Of a stretch of 64,000 nt of DNA, positions 50,813 to 58,715 are shown piece after piece. Position numbers and translations under genes: made by a program. The stretch is from contig NZ_JABEQL010000020.1 of assembly GCF_014174215.1 (NCBI RefSeq), forward strand, positions 1 through 64,000, given 5' to 3'. Every line of letters starts with the position of its first letter. The first letter of the stretch is position 1. This DNA is from Gluconacetobacter tumulicola. Lineage in GTDB: Bacteria; Pseudomonadota; Alphaproteobacteria; Acetobacterales; Acetobacteraceae. The notes below the pieces were generated by a model. That model was given only the letters and a program-made list of their open reading frames with translations. It was not told the DNA's origin and made no database searches.

Positions 50813-51793
50813 TCAGCTCGGATCGATATCGTCGTGCAGGCTGGGGATCGTGGCGCAGACCAGGGCACTGTAATACTGGCTGTCGCGATGCGCCCGGACA
50901 TAGGCCGGCGTGATCTGTGCCACCCGCGAGCGGGTGCGGACCGATGCGTACCAATGGACCACGCACGTGCCGGGAAGCAGGATATCCTGCGCCCGTGCCC
51001 GCCGGGTGGTGCGGAAGAGATGTTCCGAGATTTCGGGCGGGACCGGATAGAACACGGATGGGTCGTGGATGGTCAGCGTGTGCGTGCCGCTATGCTCCGC
51101 CACCCGTTGCAGCAGGTGGGGGCCCAGCGCGTAGGGACGCAGCCGCTCCTCGGGCGACAGGGCCAGCATGGCGCGCAGGCAGGTGCGCAGCCAGGGTGCG
51201 CCGGGGGGCGCCCCAAGCACCGCGTTGTTCAGTCCGAGCGGGTAGAAGCGTTCGATGCGGCGGAACCCCTTCCAGCCGCCGGGCAGCGCGCGGAACGCCT
51301 GGCGCATCAGCGACAGCCCGATATGCTTTGCCCGCAGCAGGGGCGAACGCGAGGACCGGACATGGGGCGGCCAGACGATGCGCTCGGTGCCGACGAAGGG
51401 ACCGGATTGCAGCAGCGGACGCAGCGACGCGGTGGTGATCGTGTCCATGTCCAGATACACGCCGCCATCGCGGTAGAGGATCGCGGTGCGCAGGATATCC
51501 GCGCGCTGGACCGGCGTGCGTACGCCTTCGTACAGCGCGACCAGGCTGCTCGCCGGCAGGTCGGCGATCTGTTCCATCGCCCGCAGGTCGCGTTGCGGGT
51601 CGACGCGGGACAGCACGACACCGGGCGCGCGTTCCAGCGCCTGTTTCTGCGGGCCGTCCTCGAGCGGATCGGTGTGGTGGAGGATGACCGAATCCATTCC
51701 GCCCGTTGCGGCGGCCGAGAGGACGGCGAAGACATAGGCCCAGGGCAGGCGCGGGCCGATCCAGCAGAAATGGATGCGGGCGGGAATGGTCAT
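50813..51793 (-). CDS. GT32-type glycosyltransferase
   Basis: A 326-residue enzyme starting MTIPARIHFCWIGPRLPWAY, the opening typical of Och1/capsular GT32 sugar transferases (IPxxIHxxWxG). The donor-binding DXD motif is in ADILRTAILYRDGGVYLDMD. The later part has LNNAVLGAPPGAPWLRTCL. There is no membrane span, so it acts in the cytosol on a lipid or protein acceptor. It is divergent from the GT4 gene across 221 bp that hold repeat copy B. Together with the GT4, radical SAM and flippase genes it suggests synthesis of a surface glycan. Confidence 0.9.
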   Translation of the reverse strand: MTIPARIHFCWIGPRLPWAYVFAVLSAAATGGMDSVILHHTDPLEDGPQKQALERAPGVVLSRVDPQRDLRAMEQIADLPASSLVALYEGVRTPVQRADILRTAILYRDGGVYLDMDTITTASLRPLLQSGPFVGTERIVWPPHVRSSRSPLLRAKHIGLSLMRQAFRALPGGWKGFRRIERFYPLGLNNAVLGAPPGAPWLRTCLRAMLALSPEERLRPYALGPHLLQRVAEHSGTHTLTIHDPSVFYPVPPEISEHLFRTTRRARAQDILLPGTCVVHWYASVRTRSRVAQITPAYVRAHRDSQYYSALVCATIPSLHDDIDPS

Positions 51794-51957
51794 GGCAGCC
51801 GGCTTTCCGTGGTGCGGGAAGAAGGGCGGCCTGTTTCGGCCGGGGGAGCGGTGATTGCGGCGCCCGGTTTCGGAACTATCGGCATCGCCGTCAAGTCCGA
51901 GCCCTTTCGTTTTGTCGTTGCCCGACGGTAGAGTGCCGCCCGCCTCCGAGCTTGGCT

Positions 51958-51994
51958 GGGCATGCGCGCCGGCGGTGACCCGACGCGTGTTTCC
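51958..51994 (+). repeat. Palindromic intergenic repeat, copy B
   Basis: A member of the 37-bp family: GGGCATGCGCG at the left and GCGTGTTTCC at the right, with GGCGGTGACCC between. It lies in the divergent spacer about 20 bases before the GT4 start, unlike the other copies, which lie behind genes. Its left end is the most diverged of the four. Confidence 0.75.
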
Positions 51995-52014
51995 CGTCAG
52001 CTCCTGGAGATCCT

Positions 52015-53226
52015 ATGCGATCGAGAGAGTCCCTGCTATTGCGTGAAATCGTCATCTTCCGTCAGAATCAGTTCCGGGTTTCCGAGGTTTTCATTGCCCA
52101 GCAGGCGCAGGCCCTGCGCCGTTATGCGCCGCTCTATCTGGGGCGCATGCGCTTTGGGCACGGGCCGGATGGGGCGCGTGCGCTGCTGCTGCGGGACCTG
52201 TGGCGGCATGCCGCGTGGCCTCGCATGCTGGCGCAGATGCTGACGCGCGATCCTGCGCCCTATTTGCGGCTGCTGGCGGGGCGCCAGCCGGCGCTGGTCC
52301 ATGCCCATTTCGGGATCGATGGGGTTTATGCCATGGAAGTGGCGCGCCGGCTGGATGTGCCGCTGGTCACGACGTTCCATGGTTTCGACGTCACCCTGTC
52401 CGACCGGCATTTTCTGCGTTCGCCCGCCTGGGTAAACTATCCGCTGCATCGGCGCGCGCTGGCGCGGCAGGGGCAGTTGTTTCTGTGCAATTCCAGTTTT
52501 CTGCGCGATCAGGCGCTGGCGCGCGGTTTTCCGGCCGCGCGGACGCGCGTGCATTATATCGGGGTGGATTGCAGCGCATACCAGCCACGCGAGCCGGCGG
52601 AGGAGACGCCGGTTATCCTGCATGTCGCGCGTCTGGTCGAGTTGAAGGGCACGGAATATCTGCTGCGGGCCTTCGCGCGTATGGCGGCCGGCCGCCCGGG
52701 GCTGCGCCTGACCATTATCGGGGACGGACCCCAGCGCGCGCGGCTGGAGGCGCTGGCCGGCGCGCTGGGCGTGGGGGAGCGCGTGCTGTTCCTGGGCTTG
52801 CGGCCGCATGAGGTGGTCATGGAATGGATGCGCCGGGCGATGATGCTGGTGCTGCCCAGTGTCCTGACCGCCAGCGGGCGGGCGGAAGGGCTGGGGATGG
52901 TGATGCTGGAGGCGGCGGCCTGCGGCGTGCCGGTGGTCGCTACGCGGGTCGGCGGCATCCCCGAGGGGGTGGCGGAGGGGCGCAGCGGGCTGATCGTCCC
53001 GCCCCGCGATGTCGAGGCGCTGGCCGCCGCCATGGACATTCTGGCGGCCGACCCGGCGCGGCGCACGGCGATGGGGCATGCCGGGCGGGCCTTCGTCGTC
53101 GAGCGATTCGACCTGCGGCGGCAGACGGAGATACTGGAATGCTGGTATGACGATCTGGTCCAGGCCCATGGTGGGGCGGATTCCTCCTCGGCCCGGGCTA
53201 TCGCGCATGCCGGGTCGCCCCTATGA
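52015..53226 (+). CDS. GT4-family glycosyltransferase
   Basis: A 403-residue GT-B fold enzyme. The N-terminal acceptor half has VHAHFGIDGVYAMEVARRLD and VTTFHGFDVTLSDRHF. The C-terminal donor half has VILHVARLVELKGTEYLLRA, IIGDGPQRARLEALA and the EX7E region EGLGMVMLEAAACGVPVVAT with RVGGIPEGV. It transfers a sugar from a nucleotide donor, probably to a lipid-linked glycan. It is followed by the radical SAM gene 40 bp later on the same strand, and is likely co-transcribed with it. Confidence 0.94.
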   Translation: MRSRESLLLREIVIFRQNQFRVSEVFIAQQAQALRRYAPLYLGRMRFGHGPDGARALLLRDLWRHAAWPRMLAQMLTRDPAPYLRLLAGRQPALVHAHFGIDGVYAMEVARRLDVPLVTTFHGFDVTLSDRHFLRSPAWVNYPLHRRALARQGQLFLCNSSFLRDQALARGFPAARTRVHYIGVDCSAYQPREPAEETPVILHVARLVELKGTEYLLRAFARMAAGRPGLRLTIIGDGPQRARLEALAGALGVGERVLFLGLRPHEVVMEWMRRAMMLVLPSVLTASGRAEGLGMVMLEAAACGVPVVATRVGGIPEGVAEGRSGLIVPPRDVEALAAAMDILAADPARRTAMGHAGRAFVVERFDLRRQTEILECWYDDLVQAHGGADSSSARAIAHAGSPL

Positions 53227-53266
53227 TGCGCCCCCTTTTCCGGCTTTTGCCGGTTCCTCGGACGAT

Positions 53267-54274
53267 ATGGCAACGATGAACGATATTCCCCTGGCCCGCC
53301 GCATCAGTAATCTGGGTGCGGGGGTGCGGTTTGCGGCCAAGGCCATCGCCACGCGCTATACGCCGCTGCTGGCGCAGGTGGTGGTGACGCGCCGCTGCAA
53401 CCTGGCCTGCGGCTATTGCAATGAATTCGACGATTTCTCCGCCCCGGTTCCGTTCGCGGAGCTCAAGGCGCGGGTGGACCATCTGGCGAAGCTCGGCACG
53501 GCCTCGATCACCTTTACCGGTGGCGAGCCGCTGCTGCATCCCGATCTGGACCGGATCGTGCGTGTGGCCCGCGACCATGGCATGATCGTGACGACCATCA
53601 CCAACGGCTTCCGCCTGTCGCGCGCCTGGATCGACCGGCTGAATGCGGCGGGGCTGCAGGGGATGCAGGTCAGCATCGACAACATCACTCCCGATGATAT
53701 TTCGATGAAGAGCCTGTCCTCGGTCGAAGGGAGGCTGGCGCTGCTGTCGAAGCACGCGCAGTTCAAGGTCAATGTGAATTCGGTCCTTGGTGTGACCGGT
53801 GAACGGACCCAGGATGTGGTGACGATCGCCGAGACGGCGGCACGCTATGGATTGCAGCATTCGGTGGGTGTGCTGCACGATCACCATGGCGGGCTGAAGG
53901 CGCTGAGCGACGAGCAGATGCGGGCCTATCGCCGGGTGACCGAGATCTCGCCCTCGCTGGTCCATACGCTGAATTATCGGCTGTTCCAGAAGAACCTGAT
54001 GCATGGCCAGCCGAATGACTGGAAATGCCGCGCCGGGGCGCGCTACCTCTATGTGACCGAGGACGGCAAGGTGCACTGGTGTTCGCAGCAGCGCGGCTAT
54101 CCGGCCATACCGCTGCTGGAATACGGTCCCGCGGATCTGAAGCGCGAATATCATACCGAGAAATCGTGCAGTCCGACCTGCACGCTGAGCTGCGTGCATC
54201 AGATGAGCATGTTCGACCGCTATCGTGGTGCCCAGCATCCGACCGACCCGGTGCCCGTTCCCGCCGAAGCCTGA
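53267..54274 (+). CDS. Radical SAM protein with SPASM-like C-terminus
   Basis: A 335-residue enzyme; start MATMNDIPLARRISNLG (53267). The iron-sulfur motif is C44-x3-C48-x2-C51 in TRRCNLACGYCNEF, followed by TFTGGEPLLHPDLDRI for SAM binding. The last third contains six further Cys (WKCRAGARY, HWCSQQ, KSCSPTCTLSCVHQ), which is the SPASM-type arrangement holding auxiliary clusters. SPASM enzymes modify peptides, proteins or sugars. No precursor peptide is seen nearby, and the context of glycosyltransferases and a flippase favours glycan or lipid modification. The exact reaction is unknown. Confidence 0.9.
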   Translation: MATMNDIPLARRISNLGAGVRFAAKAIATRYTPLLAQVVVTRRCNLACGYCNEFDDFSAPVPFAELKARVDHLAKLGTASITFTGGEPLLHPDLDRIVRVARDHGMIVTTITNGFRLSRAWIDRLNAAGLQGMQVSIDNITPDDISMKSLSSVEGRLALLSKHAQFKVNVNSVLGVTGERTQDVVTIAETAARYGLQHSVGVLHDHHGGLKALSDEQMRAYRRVTEISPSLVHTLNYRLFQKNLMHGQPNDWKCRAGARYLYVTEDGKVHWCSQQRGYPAIPLLEYGPADLKREYHTEKSCSPTCTLSCVHQMSMFDRYRGAQHPTDPVPVPAEA

Positions 54275-54437
54275 GAGGCTGACCGGAAACGCGCGCTGAC
54301 GGCGATCCGACGCGCGTTTCCTGTGCTTCGGTGCTCTCGGCCTCTAAGGCCGCTCCGCTCCGATGCTCGAAAACCCACGCCGGGCGCGACCCTTCGGGCC
54401 GCTCTCCCTCGCCAGCCCACATTTCCGGTCAGCCTCT
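54274..54437. repeat. 164-bp MITE-like element containing repeat copy C
   Basis: Perfect 16-bp inverted ends AGAGGCTGACCGGAAA (54274-54289) and TTTCCGGTCAGCCTCT (54422-54437). The left end runs into a 37-bp palindromic repeat (54285-54321, GGAAACGCGCG to GCGCGTTTCC). The interior has small hairpins such as GGCCTCTAAGGCC and GACCCTTCGGGCC and no gene. It begins on the last base of the radical SAM stop codon and lies before the convergent flippase end. No target duplication is clear. Confidence 0.75.
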
Positions 54438-54472
54438 GGAGAGCGGTTGCAGGAGCTGCGGCCCCTGTCGCG

Positions 54473-55768
54473 TTACAGGCGCCGCAGGCGCAGGAACGGG
54501 ACCACGCGCGTGGAGAGGATCAGGGCTTCGGCCAGCAGGGTCGCGAGGCCGGCCCCGTTCACGCTCCACAGGCGTGCCAGCCCGTACAGCACCGGGAGGC
54601 AGAGCGTGGTGGCGGCGATGCGTCCGATGAACAGGCGGTGGGCATAGCCCAGCGAAACCAGGAACGGTTCCAGCGGCACGTCCCACAGATCCAGGATCGC
54701 CGCCGAAGTCAGCAGCATCAGCAGCGCCAGATCGTCCGTTCGGACCGCCAGCAGGGTCTGGAACACCCAGGGACCGACCGTGGCGGCCACTAGCAGCGCC
54801 ACGGCGGAAAACAGGCCCAGCACCTGGAAGATGCGGACCATGATGCGCCGCATGCCCGCGCGGTCGCCCTGGTCGCGCAGGCGGATCAGTTCGGGATACA
54901 ATGCCGGCGTCAGCAATTGCGCCGGCTGGGCCAGGGCGTCGCAGACATGCCAGGTGACGCTGTAGATGGCGGCGGCGGCCGGATTGGTCGCCGCCCCCAC
55001 CATTAGCACCGTGACGCGGGAGGTCAGGGCCGCGAGCGCCTGGTTGCCGCTGGTCGACAGGGTGAGGCGCCAGATACCCTTGAAGCCCGTCTGCCAGATC
55101 GTGCCCGCCAGCCGGAAGCCCCGCATGCTGGGCGCATGCCGGATGGCCACCCATGCCAGGCTGCAATTGGCCAGGAAGGACATGACGGTGCCGAGATACC
55201 AGACCGTCAGGAAGCCCTCCAGATGCCAGTGCAGACCCATGCCCAGCAGGGTACCCGTCAGGCGGGTGGTGTTGATCGCCAGATCGGCCAGGGCGGATTG
55301 GCGGAAGCGATCGGTGAGGCGCAGCACGCCCAGCGCCCAGCAGCTGTTCATGAACAGGACGGAGGTCATGTAGACCAGCGCCGGCCCCTGGGCGCTGGCC
55401 GGCCAGCCCAGAATCCGGCCGAAGGCGGCTACCCCTGTCAGGGCCACCGCCGTGCCGGCCAGGGCCCCCAGCGCGTCCAGCATCATGCAGTGGCGGAGCA
55501 GGGTCTGGAAACGTGACTGCTCGCCGCGCGCGAACAGCGTGTTGCCGAAATGCAGAAGGGGCTGCCAGGACTGGAAGCGCGTGCCGACCGAGAAGGACGA
55601 GGCGCAGACATGCATCAGCAGCAGCGTGCCGTATCCCTCCAGCCCCAGCGCGCGTACGACCAGCGCGGTGGTGAGGAAGCCGAGCACGCCCGCCATCCCC
55701 TTGCCGCCCAGCAGGTAACCGGTATTGCGGAAGATCCGGGCGACCTGCCCGGGCGGTTGGGAAGACAC
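54473..55768 (-). CDS. Wzx-like oligosaccharide flippase
   Basis: A 431-residue inner-membrane protein with about 12 predicted spans. It starts with GTG and opens ARIFRNTGYLLGGKGMAGVL followed by VVRALGLEGYGTLLLMHVCA, the pattern of polysaccharide-synthesis (Wzx/RfbX) proteins. It would move lipid-linked glycans across the inner membrane. Its start codon shares one base with the stop of the MotB-like gene (TAGTG), so translation is coupled to the motor genes. With the glycosyltransferases next to it, it completes a glycan export set. Confidence 0.88.
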   Translation of the reverse strand: MSSQPPGQVARIFRNTGYLLGGKGMAGVLGFLTTALVVRALGLEGYGTLLLMHVCASSFSVGTRFQSWQPLLHFGNTLFARGEQSRFQTLLRHCMMLDALGALAGTAVALTGVAAFGRILGWPASAQGPALVYMTSVLFMNSCWALGVLRLTDRFRQSALADLAINTTRLTGTLLGMGLHWHLEGFLTVWYLGTVMSFLANCSLAWVAIRHAPSMRGFRLAGTIWQTGFKGIWRLTLSTSGNQALAALTSRVTVLMVGAATNPAAAAIYSVTWHVCDALAQPAQLLTPALYPELIRLRDQGDRAGMRRIMVRIFQVLGLFSAVALLVAATVGPWVFQTLLAVRTDDLALLMLLTSAAILDLWDVPLEPFLVSLGYAHRLFIGRIAATTLCLPVLYGLARLWSVNGAGLATLLAEALILSTRVVPFLRLRRL

Positions 55769-56739
55769 TAGCGGTCGGTCAGGCGGAACTCGATGCGCCG
55801 GTTGCGGGCGTAGGCCGCCTGGGTATCGTGACTGTCCAGCGGCTGGAAATCGGCGAAGCCGGTGGCCGCCAGATGCTGGGGGCTGATGCCTTCCGCGATC
55901 AGCAGCTTGACCACGGTGATCGCGCGGGCCGACGACAATTCCCAGTTGCTGGCGAAGGCGCTGTGGATCGGCTGGCGGTCGGCATGGCCATCCACCCGCA
56001 TGATCCAGGGGATCGCGGTGGGGATCTGCCCCGAGACCTGGTGGAAGGTGCGGGCCAGGGTGCGGATCTCGGCCACGCCCTTGGGCGACAGCTCGGCGCT
56101 GCCAGGGGGGAAGAGGACCTCGCTCTGGAACACGAAGCGGTCGCCGACGACCTGTACGCCCTCCTGATCCTTCAGAATGTCGCGCAGGCGGCCGAAGAAT
56201 TCCGACCGGTAGCGCTGGAGCTGTTCGACCTTGTCGGCCAGGGCCACATTCAGCTTCAGCCCCAGATCGTCGATCTTGTGGTCGCGGTCATGGACCTGCT
56301 GCTGGGAGATATCCAGCATCGTCATCGCGGCGCCGAGCTGGTGGCGGAGTTCCTCGAGCTGCGCGCCCAGGGCCGTGACCTGCTGCTGGCTGGCCTGAGC
56401 CAGATTGTCGCGCTCGGCCGTGAGCTGGGACACCTGGGCGGTCAGGGACGAGGCCATTGCCACGTCCTTGTCATGCGCCGAGCGCAGCGAGGCGACGGAG
56501 AGCTGGAGCGTGTGGGTGCGATCATGCTCCAGCGCCAGCATGTCGTTGAGCTTGCTGACCTGCTGCGTCAGCTGCTCCATCGCCTGCTGGCGCTTGGCCA
56601 GCACCACGGACAGGAAGGCCTGCCCCAGCACGAAGACCAGCAGGACGAAGATGACGACCATCAGCAGGGTGGACAATGCGTCCACATATCCCGGCCAGGC
56701 GTCCAGGCCGGCATGGGTCTGGCGGCGGCGGCGTGCCAT
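55768..56739 (-). CDS. MotB/OmpA-type peptidoglycan-binding membrane protein
   Basis: A 323-residue protein. A single N-terminal span (about residues 20-47) starts with the Asp of GYVDALSTLLMVVIFVLLVF, placed like the proton-conducting Asp of MotB, ExbD and TolR. A long coiled coil follows (about 50-175). The OmpA domain is at about 195-320, with DRFVFQSEVLFPPGSAELSP, MRVDGHADRQPI and ARNRRIEF for peptidoglycan binding. It lies 27 bp behind the MotA-like gene and should form a proton-driven stator-like complex with it. No flagellar genes are nearby, so the role is not flagellar. Confidence 0.92.
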   Translation of the reverse strand: MARRRRQTHAGLDAWPGYVDALSTLLMVVIFVLLVFVLGQAFLSVVLAKRQQAMEQLTQQVSKLNDMLALEHDRTHTLQLSVASLRSAHDKDVAMASSLTAQVSQLTAERDNLAQASQQQVTALGAQLEELRHQLGAAMTMLDISQQQVHDRDHKIDDLGLKLNVALADKVEQLQRYRSEFFGRLRDILKDQEGVQVVGDRFVFQSEVLFPPGSAELSPKGVAEIRTLARTFHQVSGQIPTAIPWIMRVDGHADRQPIHSAFASNWELSSARAITVVKLLIAEGISPQHLAATGFADFQPLDSHDTQAAYARNRRIEFRLTDR

Positions 56740-56766
56740 GCTGTTACCTCGGGGTCCGGGGGGCGA

Positions 56767-57852
56767 TCAGGGCGCGCGCGCGCCGGCGGGTGCGGACGCG
56801 GCGATGGTGCGCGTCAGCAGGCGCAGGTCGCCGCGGAGGTCGGTGGCGATCTGCGTGCGGCTCTGTTCCATATCCGACAGGATGCGGGTCAGCTGGACCT
56901 CGATGCCGCGCAATTGCTGCTGGCCCGAATCCTCGGCCATGCGCTGCATCAGGACGTGGCTGGCGCGCATCGTCTCGGTCATGACGCCGATCCGGTCGTT
57001 CAGGCTGACCAGGAGGGCCTGCTGCTGGTGCCGCCCTTCCTCGCCGCGGGCGATCAGGGCCTGCAGCTTTTCCAGATTCTCGGCGGTCTGTTCCAGCAGG
57101 GCCTGGACGTAGACGGGAATGCCGGCGTCGGTGCCGTCGCCGGCGCTGAGGGTCGAGCCGATGCGGGTCAGGCCGGCCAGCCATTCCTCCAGCTCGTTGA
57201 AGAAGCGGTTCTGGGCCTGTCCCGCCGTCAGGTCCAGGAAGCCCAGCACCAGGGCGCTGGCCAGGCCGAACATCGACCCCGAGAAGGCGGTGCCCATGCC
57301 GTGCAGCGGCTTGGCGAGGCCGGTCTTCAACTGGTCGAACATCGCGTTCAGGTCGCCCGAGCCGACCGACAGGCTGGTGATCACGTCGGCGATCGACCAG
57401 ATCGTCAGCAGCAGGCCGTAGAACGTGCCCAGCAGGCCCAGGAAGATCAGCAGGTTGGTCATGTAGCGCGACAGTTCCCGCCCCTCGTCGAGGCGCGAGG
57501 ACAGGCTGTCGAGCATCGATTGCATCGCGGGGGTGGACAGGACCAGCCGGTCGGCGCGGTTGCGGGTGGCCAGCATCGAGGCCATCGGTGCCAGCAGGGT
57601 CGGCGGGGTGGGTTGGGCCAGGCCGTCGCGCGGTTGGCGCAGCGTTTCCACCCAGCGGACTTCGGGGATCAGGCGCAGGACCATCCGGACGTTCCAGACG
57701 ATGCCGAGCGCCAGGATGCCCAGGATGAGCCCATCGAGGATCGGGTTGTTGAAAAAGGCGGTGTACAGCATGCGCCCGAGGGCGCCGGCCGCCAGCACGA
57801 CGACGGTGAGGAACAGGACGATACGCAGAAGATATGTGGTCGGCTGGGTCAC
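56767..57852 (-). CDS. MotA/TolQ/ExbB-type proton channel protein
   Basis: A 361-residue inner-membrane protein. Two early spans (about 8-28 and 38-56) are followed by a cytosolic loop, then a third and fourth span around 130-160 and 195-220. The MotA_ExbB-type core has YMTNLLIFLGLLGTFYGLLL and LHGMGTAFSGSMFGLASALV. A helical cytosolic tail of about 120 residues follows. It overlaps the preceding proline-rich gene by 4 bp and pairs with the MotB-like protein. Proton flow through such pairs drives movement or force across the envelope; the driven partner here is unknown. Confidence 0.9.
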   Translation of the reverse strand: MTQPTTYLLRIVLFLTVVVLAAGALGRMLYTAFFNNPILDGLILGILALGIVWNVRMVLRLIPEVRWVETLRQPRDGLAQPTPPTLLAPMASMLATRNRADRLVLSTPAMQSMLDSLSSRLDEGRELSRYMTNLLIFLGLLGTFYGLLLTIWSIADVITSLSVGSGDLNAMFDQLKTGLAKPLHGMGTAFSGSMFGLASALVLGFLDLTAGQAQNRFFNELEEWLAGLTRIGSTLSAGDGTDAGIPVYVQALLEQTAENLEKLQALIARGEEGRHQQQALLVSLNDRIGVMTETMRASHVLMQRMAEDSGQQQLRGIEVQLTRILSDMEQSRTQIATDLRGDLRLLTRTIAASAPAGARAP

Positions 57853-58640
57853 GGTGCGGGACGCTGCTCCGAAGGGGCGGGGGAAGGCGAGGGTGCCGAG
57901 GCGACCATATCCGACCGGGTCACGTCAACATGATCCGGAACCGTCTCATTCACGCTATCTGGGCTTTTTGCCCCGGGAGGGGGCACGCCGATCGCGCGGA
58001 CATAGATCCGGGTCGAGGCGATGCCGGCATGGATCAGGATCGACCGGACCGCCAGGCCGCGCGCCAGCGAGAGGCGGCGGGGCGTGGAGACGTCGTCGGC
58101 CGCGCCGGAGGCCGTCGCGTCGATCTCGGCCCGGGCATAGGGTACCTGTAGCAGGGTGGCGGCGAAGCCCTTCACCCGGTCGATCATGGCCGCATTCATG
58201 TCCGCGCTGCCGGCCGCGAAGGTCAGCCGCAGGCCGGCGGGCAGGTCGGTGGCCGCGCCCTGGGCGTCCGCCTTCGCCTGGATTTCCGGCGGGGGGGCGG
58301 GAGGATGGAGCGGGACGTCGACCACGGGGGGACGGATGACCGGCGGGGGCGGCGGGGCGGCGGGTATGGTGGGGGATGGCGCGGGGTGGGCTGGAGCCGG
58401 TGCCGGCTTGGCGGGAGGGGTGACGGCGGGGGGATGCGTCGGTGCGGTGTGGGTCGGGCGCGGCTTCGGCGTTTTGGCGCCCGGCAGGGCGGACAGCGCG
58501 CTGTCGTCGGTCGTGACCTGCGCGTGGACCGGAGTGAATGCCAGTCCGCCCAGCACCGAGAGGGCCGCGAGCAGGGCGCGGGATGCTGGCGGGCGGCGGA
58601 GGCCGGAGCGCGGGGAGCGTGCGGGGCGGATATCGGGCAT
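57849..58640 (-). CDS. Proline-rich periplasmic protein with OmpA-like C-terminal domain
   Basis: A 263-residue secreted protein. The signal ends near residue 40 (LAFTPVHA-QV). A proline/alanine-rich linker (about 55-115, for example PPAKPAPAPAHPAPSP) could span the periplasm. A domain of about 100 residues follows, with LRLTFAAGSADMNAAMIDRV and RRLSLARGLAVRSILI, resembling OmpA C-terminal domains, although the peptidoglycan-binding Asp/Arg pair is less clear. It is the first gene of the four-gene string leading to the flippase and may be an accessory of the motor pair. Confidence 0.75.
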   Translation of the reverse strand: MPDIRPARSPRSGLRRPPASRALLAALSVLGGLAFTPVHAQVTTDDSALSALPGAKTPKPRPTHTAPTHPPAVTPPAKPAPAPAHPAPSPTIPAAPPPPPVIRPPVVDVPLHPPAPPPEIQAKADAQGAATDLPAGLRLTFAAGSADMNAAMIDRVKGFAATLLQVPYARAEIDATASGAADDVSTPRRLSLARGLAVRSILIHAGIASTRIYVRAIGVPPPGAKSPDSVNETVPDHVDVTRSDMVASAPSPSPAPSEQRPAP

Positions 58641-58715
58641 GATCGGGGCAGCCTAGACCAGATCGCCCGCGGGTCGAAGGGGCGGCGTGCGAGGAGGCGA
58701 AGAGGCTGTCGCGGC

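Noticed and set aside
53267-54274. RiPP maturase with a precursor peptide
   Set aside because: SPASM-like Cys residues allow it, but I found no short Cys- or Gly-rich precursor ORF with a ribosome site beside it.
55768-58640. Zorya anti-phage system (ZorA/ZorB are MotA/OmpA-like)
   Set aside because: No ZorC, ZorD helicase or ZorE nuclease is adjacent. The MotA-like protein is 361 residues without the very long cytosolic tail of ZorA, and the neighbours are a flippase and housekeeping genes.
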